A DNA stretch of 64,000 nucleotides from Aralia elata (Eukaryota > Streptophyta > Magnoliopsida > Apiales > Araliaceae), in the NCBI GenBank assembly GCA_034770075.1, contig CM068377.1, positions 56,414,275 to 56,478,274 on the forward strand. Direction: 5' to 3'. Shown in pieces: positions 57,372-64,000 of the stretch. Made by a program: the position numbers and the translations under genes. Position 1 is the first letter of the stretch; each line of letters begins with the position of its first letter. The notes below the pieces were generated by a model. The model searched no databases and was not told the origin of the DNA. It saw nothing but the letters and a program-made list of their open reading frames with translations.

Positions 57372-57957
57372 TACTATTATTTAATTCCTAATAGAGATTG
57401 AGAATTAATTAATAGAAGTACTCTCTCATGAATTCCTAATTGGATTAGGAGCATAATTAATTAAAGGAGTTTAATTATAATAGAAACCCTAATCGTAAAT
57501 AGTTTAGGGAAGGGTTATTCATACATCTATAAATAAGAGGAGTCTTATCATAGATTGGGGTTACACACTCTTGTATTAGATTGTGGAGAATACTTGTAAT
57601 TTCTATAGAGATAGAAACTAGGGTTTTGCCAATACCCAACTTCTTGAATACCTATTCTTCCTTGGTGGATCACCTCTAGAGGCCAAACACTTGGGTGGCT
57701 AACGTTGATCAAATGAAGGAATCTCATCGGTGGAATTCAAGGAGAACGGGAAGGAATTGGAGTTGAACTTGTACCCGAGGAAGCTTTGATCTACGAGGGT
57801 ATAATTCTTATTCTCTTTCTCTTTCGTTTAATTGATAATTGAACACAATGATAGATCATGGTGATGGTTTGTATGAAAATTTTAAAATCCGTTTTATCAC
57901 GCTTCCGCTATATTTATGTAATTTGATTGCATGTTCGCGTTATATACAAACCTAACA
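56108..57957 (+). mobile_element. CP1: solo Ty1/copia LTR in TK1 3' LTR
   Basis: 1850 bp, TGAAAGTAGTATG...ACAAACCTAACA, flanked by AATTA at 56103-56107 and 57958-57962. A TATA box (TATAAATA) lies at 57528-57535. A (TTA)n run near 57325-57368 is longer than in the CP2 LTR. The inverted copy is at 58127-59947, with scattered differences of a few percent. Confidence 0.95.
57528..57535 (+). promoter_or_regulatory. TATA box of copia LTR CP1
   Basis: TATAAATA followed by AGAGGAGTC. The counterpart in CP2 is at 58548-58555 on the minus strand. Confidence 0.65.
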
Positions 57958-58126
57958 AATTATGGGTGTAAATTTAATTGTTTGAGTTGTTAAATTTGAT
58001 AAAATCATGTTAAATTTGAGTTGTTAAATTTGATAGGTTCTGGACATTACAGAAACGTACAGTAACAATCATAACATGATTTTATCAAATTTAACAGCTC
58101 AAACAATTAAATTTACACCCATAATT
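57958..58126. repeat. Inverted junction of TK1 LTR fragments between the two copia LTRs
   Basis: 57963-58008 is TK1 LTR in + orientation (TGGGTGTAAATTTAATTG and on). 58034-58126 is the same LTR stretch reversed. Between them a segment ending GTTGTTAAATTTGAT is repeated (about 58010-58033), like filler at a break. The reversed arm reaches further into the LTR than the forward arm. Confidence 0.88.
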
Positions 58127-59947
58127 TGTTAAGTTTGTATATAACGCGAACATGCAATCAAATTACATAAATAAAGCGGAAGCGTGATAAAACGGATTTT
58201 AACATTTTCATACAAACCATCACCATGATCTATCATTGTGTTCAATTATCAATTAAACGAAAGAGAAAGAGAATAAAAATTATACCCTCATAGATCAAAG
58301 CTTCCTCGGGCACAAGTTCAACTCCTAGTCCTTCGTGTTCTCCTTGAATTCCACCGATGAGATTCCTTCCTTTGATCAATGTTAGCCACCCAAGTGTTTG
58401 GCCTCTAAAGGTGATCCACCAAGAAAGAATAGGTATTCAAGAAGTTGGATATTGGCAAAACTCTAGTTTCTATCTCTATAGAAATTGCAAGTACTCTCCA
58501 CAATCTAATGCAAGAGTGTGTAACCCTAATCTATGATAAAACCCTCTTATTTATAGATGTAGGAATAACCCTTCCCTAAACTATTTAGGATTAGGGTTTC
58601 TTTATAATCAAACTCCTTTAATTAATTATGCTCCTAATCCAATTAGGAATTCATGTGAGAGTACTTCTATTAATTAATTCCTAATCCCTATTAGGAATTA
58701 AATAATATTAATAGTAATAATAATAATAATAAGGCTCCTCTTATTAATTTATATTTAATATTTCCAAAATATTAAATAATAAATATTAAGCTATTTAATT
58801 TATTCTATCTCCATAGATTAAATTAAATATAGTTAACTTATTATTACAATTATGCCATTTACTTCTTAAATAAATATTTTCTTTTTGCGGTGTGACCCTT
58901 TAGGTTATCCATATTAAACCGGTTGTGAATAAATCAATTAGAACAATTTTAATTTTATTTAAATAAATAAATTAAACTATTTAATTCATTTAAATAAATA
59001 ATATTTATTGTACAATAAGAGTAAGCTCCCTTAGCGATCAACGACTTTCCAGATAATATAGATTTCAACATTAATCACAAAAGAACCTTTCAGTGAATAG
59101 TTACCGTACAATTCAATCCTTCTACCATACAATGTCCCAATTAAATATAAGACATGGATTTACTGTCAAGTCTTATTTTATTTAATTATATGTATTTCAA
59201 TTCCCAAATGCACAACTCTAAATAATGCAAATTAGAAACTCCTTTCTAATTTCATTCTGCCTTGGCCAAGGACTACTGAGTTGTCATTTATTAAATCACA
59301 TAGGACATTCACATCTTTTACTAGACGAGGTAGATTCTTTGTTGATCATTCACATATCTCCATGTACAACTTATTATACCCAATCATACCCTTTGATATA
59401 CCCTAAAGGTCTTAAGGGACATGTCAAAGTATAACTCATCATACACAAGATATTATGATAATCTCAAGTCCAAGGATCACTTGTACTACTATCACTAGAG
59501 GAATTCCTATTGACAGACGAGTAAAACTCCATTAGGTATTCCTTAGCGAGCTACGTTTAGTGAACTTATTCTCCAATAAGCACCTACATACTTGCTTTAG
59601 TGTCTCCACACAAATGATTATGAGATCAATCATCCTCTTCCTAAGAGCAAGCAACGTATGTACTAATCTATCTGGATTCACTAATCCCCTTTTTAGTAAT
59701 TCAACGATTAGGAACAATTTTAGTTTGTGAGCTATCTTGAATTTAGATCTCATTAGCATGATCACCATCATGATTCTAAAAGCATTGCTCAAAACTCTAG
59801 GTTTATCACATTTAATATAATAGCACTATGTAGATAATATAAAATGCCTTTTAAGAAGATCAATTCTTTTATTAATAAATGAATAATATTACAAAGTATA
59901 TACTACATCATATCAAATATGATTGGCTTGTGTGCATACTACTTTCA
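58127..59947 (-). repeat. CP2 3' LTR
   Basis: 1821 bp, an inverted counterpart of CP1. A purine tract (AATGGGAGAT on the minus strand, about 59948-59957) lies directly next to it, showing that this is the 3' LTR. The small ORFs at 59225-59434 and 59532-59792 are not supported. Confidence 0.93.
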
Positions 59948-60015
59948 ATCTCCCATTTACACTAAAGCCAATCGCCTTGGTATTTAATACCCATCTTCTC
60001 TAAGTGACGATCAAA

Positions 60016-61534
60016 CTACTGTTGTGTTAAAGCTTTAGTAAATGGATCTGCAATGTTGTCTTGAAAGTCCACACGCTCCAGGGTGACATCTCCTCTTTCA
60101 ATGATCTCTCTAATCAAATGAAACCACCGCAACACGTGTTTGGATTTCTGATGAGAATTGGGCTCCTTAGCCTGTGGAACAGCTCCGTTGTTGTCACAGA
60201 ATAAAGGTACGGCTCCTCTAATGCTAGGAACCTCTCCAAGTTCAGTTATGAACTTCTTCATCCAAACAGCTTCCTTTGCAGCTTCACTTGCAGCTATGTA
60301 CTTTGCCTCTGTCACTGAATCAGCAACTGTTTGCTGCTTGGAACTCTTCCAACTCACCGCACCACCATTTAAGGTAAACACATACCCTGAAACGGATTTG
60401 CTGTCATCTTGGTCCGTTTGAAAACTTGAGTCTGTATAGCCCTCTAGTTTCAATTCAGACCCACCATAGATAAGAAATACATCCTTAGTTCTTCTCAATT
60501 ATTTTAGGATGTTTTTCACTACCTTCCAGTGCTCTTCTCTTGGATTCGACTGATATCTGCTTGTTACACTAAGTGCATGAGCGACATCTGGTCTAGTACA
60601 TATCATACCGTACATGATAGATCCTATTGCGGAAGCAAAATGAATCTTACTCATACGGTCTCTCTCCTCAGGTGTCTTTTGGGCCTGTTTCTTGGAGAGA
60701 TGTATTCCATGGCTCATCGGCATGAGACCTCTCTTGGAATATTCCATGCTAAACTTCTTTAGCATCGAGTCAATGTACTTTCCTTGGGTCAAGCCCAACA
60801 TCCTTTTAGATCTATCTCTATAGATCTTTATCCCCAAAATATAGGATGCCTCACCCAAGTCCTTCATAGAGAAGTGTTTAGATAACCAAATTTTGATCGA
60901 CTATAGCATAGGAACATCATTCCCTATCAATAATATATCATCAACATATAATACAAGGAATGAAAACAGCGCTCCCACTAACCTTCTTGTGCACACAAGG
61001 TTCATCCTCATTTTTGATAAAATCAAACCTTTTGATTATCTCATCAAAACGGATGTTCCATCTTCGAGAGGCTTGCTTCAATCCATAAATGGATCGTTGT
61101 AGCTTACAGACTTGGTTTGTTCCAACCGTTAAAACAAAATCCTCTGGCTATATCATATATACATTCTCCTCAAGCTCTCCATTGAGGAAGGTCGTTTTCA
61201 CGTCCATTTGCCAGATCTCGTAGTCATAATAAGCTGCAATTGCAAGCAAAATTTGAATGGTCTTGAGCATAGCTACTGGTGAGAAGGTTTCATCATAGTC
61301 AACTCCTTGTCTTTGTTTGAAACCTTTTGCACCCAGTCGGGCCTTATAGGTCTCTACCTTGCCGTCCGCTCTAGTCTTTCTATTAAAGATCCATTTACAC
61401 CCAATAGGCTTAATGCCCTCAGGTGGTGAAACCAAAGTAAATACTTGGTTTTCATACATGTAGTCCATCTCGGATTTCATGGCTTCCAGCCATTTCTCTG
61501 AGTCTTCACTACTCATAGCCTCTTCGTAAGTCAA
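60016..61534 (-). pseudogene. pol: CP2 reverse transcriptase and RNase H
   Basis: Minus strand. RT starts near WLEAMKSEMDYMYENQVFTLV (61480 region) and includes GCKWIFNRKTRADGKVETYKARLGAKGF and QMDVKTTFLNGELEENVYM. TAG at 61150-61148 replaces an expected Gln; a one-base indel lies near 60960, just before the catalytic YVDD at about 60948-60937. Another TAG at 60903-60901 and a TAA near 60498 (for Tyr) follow. The RNase H part (EGYTDSSFQTDQDDSKSVSGYVF...SVTEAKYIA) runs open to its stop near 60016. Dead copy of a Tnt1-like pol. Confidence 0.92.
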
Positions 61535-61950
61535 TGGATCATCATCATCTATGATGCGTACCTCATCATCATCCTCTATGATGAATCCATACCTTTCAGG
61601 TATCTTCAGTACTCTTCCAGATTTACGAATAGGTAATGGTACAGTAGGTTCTTCTACTTGGTCAGGTACCTATCTTTGATCCGTAGTATTTTGTGGTTCT
61701 TGAACTTCTTCAAGATATATCTAACTCCCACTGACCCCTTCGAGGATAAACTCCTTTTCCAAGAAGGCAACGTGTTTCGCTACAAACACCTTTTGATCAG
61801 TAAGATGATAGAAATAATATCCTAAACTTTCTTTAGGATATCCCACAAATCTACACTTGTCGGATCTAGTCTTCAGCTTATCATGTTCAATCCTTTTGAC
61901 ATAAGCTGGACAACCCCAAGTCTTAACATGCTTAAGACTAGGTTTCCTCC
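61535..61950 (-). pseudogene. pol: CP2 linker between integrase core and RT
   Basis: Minus-strand reading matches the typical copia linker (GWGCPAYVKR-like, then a KCRFVGYPKESLGYYFYH-like segment). It is interrupted by stops near 61950, 61722 and 61672. It contains an acidic IIEDDDEVRIIDDDDPLTYEEA segment before RT. Confidence 0.75.
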
Positions 61951-62840
61951 CTATCCATATCTCATATGGGGTCTTTGGGACAGATTTGGTAGGTACCTGT
62001 TAAGTAGGTATGCAGCCGATTCTAGGACATAACCCCAGAAGGATACTGGAAGGTCGGTAAAACTCATCATGGAACGAACCATGTCCAACAATGTTCGATT
62101 TCTCTTTTCAGATACACCATTCAACTGTGGCATCCCTGGTAGAGTCCATTGTGAAATTATACTATTTTCTTTGAGACAATTGAGAAACTCATTGGTCAAG
62201 TATTCCCCTCCTCGATCCGATCGAAGAATCTTAATACTCTTACCAGTTTGCTTCTCTACTTCACTTCTGAATTCTTTGAACTTTTCAAACGATTCAGATT
62301 TGTATTTCATTAAATACACATATCCAAATCTAGAATGATCATCAGTGAAAGTAATAAAATAAGAATACCCTCCTCGTGCATTCGTTGTCATAGGTCCACA
62401 AACGTTTGTGTGTGCCAACGCTAACAACTCTGTAACTCTTTCTCCTTTTCCAGTAAAAGGAGATTTAGTCATTTTACCTATGAGACAAGATTCACAAGTT
62501 GGATATGATTCGTAATCAGATAGCTCTAAAAGCCCATCTTTATGTAACTTGGATAATCTTGTTTCATTGATATGACCGAGTCTATAGTGCCACATGAAGG
62601 TATAATTAACATCATCTCTTTTTTTTTCTTAGTTTGTTCAATTTGAAGTATATTTTCATGCAAGTCAAGTATGTAAAGTCCATTCAGTAGGTTCCTAACA
62701 CCATATAAAACATTTTTATTATAAATAGAACAACTGTTGTTCTTTATTATAATATCAAAACCATCCATATCCAAAACAGAAATTGAAATAATGTTTCTAA
62801 TGAGTGTCGGAACATAATAACAATTATTTAAACTAATGAA
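61951..62840 (-). pseudogene. pol: CP2 integrase with pre-integrase zinc segment
   Basis: The MWHYRLGHINETRLSKLHKDGLL...CESCLIGKMTKSPF segment is the H-H-C-C zinc-binding region of copia integrase. The core follows (FITFTDDHSRFGYVYLMK, SDRGGEYLTNEF, and NGVSEKRNRTLLDMVRSMM with the catalytic Glu). A frameshift in an A/T run near 62615-62625 separates it from the upstream ISISVLDMDGFDIIIKNNSCSIY region (62774-62600). Confidence 0.92.
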
Positions 62841-62886
62841 CTTGCCCGAAGGCAGTGCTAAACAATAAGTCCCTACAGCTAACCTT

Positions 62887-63267
62887 TGCTACATTTCCCA
62901 CTCATAGGATGACTTCATCCTTGTTCAGCTTTCTACTTCTGCTTAGTCCCTGCATATTATTACATATGTGAGAACTACAGCCGGTATCCAATACCCAAGT
63001 AGAATTTTGACTTTCAGAAAAATTAATTTCAATCATGAACAAACCTAGATCGGAAGTTGAAGCTTCTCCAAGCTTCTTTTGGTCCGCAAGATACTCCTTG
63101 CAGTTCCTCTTCCAGTGTCCTGGCTTATTGCAATGGTAGCAAATTCCTTTGCTATCTGGATCAGGTTTCTTTTTATCCTTTCTCTTCGCCTTGCCCTTAG
63201 CCTTCTTGTTTTTCTTCTTTTCAGAAGATACCTTGGGCCTCTTCTTTTTCTTGGAAGAATTATCCAC
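62887..63267 (-). pseudogene. pro: CP2 nucleocapsid and protease
   Basis: A Lys-rich stretch, then a single zinc knuckle CYHCNKPGHWKRNC near 63150-63110, then the protease active site WVLDTGCSSHI near 63005-62975. TGA at 62901-62899 (Arg expected) interrupts the protease after DEVIL; the reading continues beyond in the same frame. Confidence 0.92.
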
Positions 63268-63880
63268 TAGTAAGACTTGGTTCTATTGGATGAGAAGTGA
63301 CCTTCAGCAGTTTTCAGCATGTTAAGTAACTCAGGCAAGCTGACGTCCAACTTATTCATGTGAAAATTCAAAACAAATTGTGAGAAGGTGTCCGGGAGTG
63401 ACTGCAAGATCAAATATTGACTTAACTCCCCATCCATCATGAACCCAAGCTGTCCAAGTTATTCAATCAGATTGATCATCTTAAGGACAGAGTCTCAACA
63501 GCAGTGCCCTCGGTCATACGAGATCGGAAGAACTCCTTAGATATCTGATATCTAGTAGTCCTACTTTGCTCACCATATAACTCTTTAAGGTGCAGCAATA
63601 TATTAGGAGCATCCATAATTTCATGCTGACGCTGAAGCTCGTTACTCATGGATGCAAGCATGATGCATTGAGCCAATATTGCATCATCTTGCCACTTTCT
63701 GAAAGTAGCAATCTCTTCCTCAGAGGCTGTTTCTCCAACATTTGCAGGGACTGGGGAATTTAGGACATAAGAAATCTTTTCAGCAGTGAGAACAATTCTC
63801 AGATTCCTTAACCAGTCCGTGTAATTCGGTCCGGTCAGTTTGTTAGCATCAAGTATGCTACGCAGTGATAGTGAGTTTGA
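63268..63880 (-). pseudogene. gag: CP2 gag
   Basis: ATG at about 63880 (MSNSLSLRSILDANKLTGPNYTDWLRNLRIVL), a gag start very common in plant copia elements. Open to 63476, where a small indel shifts the frame; the continuing frame has a TAA near 63460 for an expected Gln and runs toward the nucleocapsid. An upstream in-frame ATG at 63922 is less likely to be the start. Confidence 0.88.
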
Positions 63881-64000
63881 CATTTTTAAATTCTGCATGT
63901 GAAATAGACAACATTTTAGCATACATTCATTTAATTTATTACCAAAATAAAGTAGGTCTTTATTTTAAATTGATATCTCTCACTTTTTCATCAAACTATA
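63881..64000 (-). other. CP2 leader, window end
   Basis: A T/A-rich stretch upstream of CP2 gag. The primer site and 5' LTR are expected further right, outside the window. Confidence 0.5.

Larger units (their letters stand above)
58127..64000 (-). mobile_element. CP2: Ty1/copia element, minus strand, cut by window end
   Basis: 3' LTR at 58127-59947, then a degenerate RNase H-RT-integrase-protease-gag order going right, which is the copia order (integrase before RT). Left TSD copy TAATT (58122-58126) is the complement of the CP1 TSD AATTA in the same TK1 LTR context. The 5' LTR and right flank are outside the window. Coding parts carry several stops and frameshifts. I did not assign a named copia lineage. 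Confidence 0.92.

Noticed and set aside
59225..59792. ORFs in the copia LTRs (also at 56620-56829)
   Set aside because: Same sequence in both LTR copies with no coding signature; chance ORFs.

Overview
The window is a block of nested LTR retrotransposons from a plant nuclear genome, most likely a repeat-rich flowering plant. The evidence is the plant-specific lineages present: an Ogre/Tat-type Ty3/gypsy element with dual RNase H and an arginine-tRNA primer site, Tekay/Del-type chromoviruses with an initiator-Met primer site, and one Ty1/copia family. The 5 bp target-site duplications (TSDs) and TG...CA termini can be read directly. I see no ordinary host gene. The only non-retroviral coding sequences are two genes carried antisense inside the Ogre-like element.

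Layout. OG1 (Ogre/Tat, + strand, 1-18984) has a 5' LTR cut by the window edge, decayed gag-pro-pol with a likely spliceable intron, two antisense genes, a higher-order tandem array, and a complete 3' LTR. A solo LTR of the same family (OG3, 13315-15437, TSD GTTGT) sits inside it. OG1 itself lies in the 5' LTR of TK1 (Tekay-like, + strand, old and decayed), which continues at 18985-24847 and 53004-56107. TK2 (Tekay-like, - strand, 24848-52998, TSD ACGGT) splits the TK1 pol. OG2, an aberrant Ogre LTR derivative (- strand, 28315-44656, TSD GCGAT), splits the left LTR of TK2. TK3 (Tekay-like, + strand, 30508-44517, TSD GGTTT) splits OG2. This gives a four-level nest TK1 > TK2 > OG2 > TK3. LTR pairs differ by roughly 0.5% (TK3), 1% (TK2) and 1.3% (OG1) by eye.

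Right end. A solo Ty1/copia LTR (CP1, 56108-57957, TSD AATTA) sits in the TK1 3' LTR. It is followed by an inverted copy of the same insertion junction that leads into a longer minus-strand copia element (CP2, 58127 to the window end). This indicates an inverted duplication after the copia insertion.

Most notable observations. (1) OG2 has an LTR end, then a 3' half of an arginine-tRNA-like sequence ending in CCA exactly where the primer tRNA should be, then a second LTR end. This looks like reverse transcription that ran through the primer tRNA and jumped to another LTR; position 58 of the tRNA, normally m1A, reads T. (2) OG1 carries two antisense genes, a plant-mobile-domain-like gene with two frame-preserving introns and an intact 528-codon DUF7745-like ORF. 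(3) OG1 has a 168 bp intron between protease and RT whose removal deletes an in-frame stop. (4) A 35 bp/140 bp higher-order repeat lies just before the OG1 3' LTR. (5) All three Tekay-like elements carry an extra acidic coiled-coil ORF before gag; in TK2 it is in frame with the nucleocapsid because the capsid domain is missing. (6) Most nonsense mutations look like CAG to TAG, as expected from CHG methylation.
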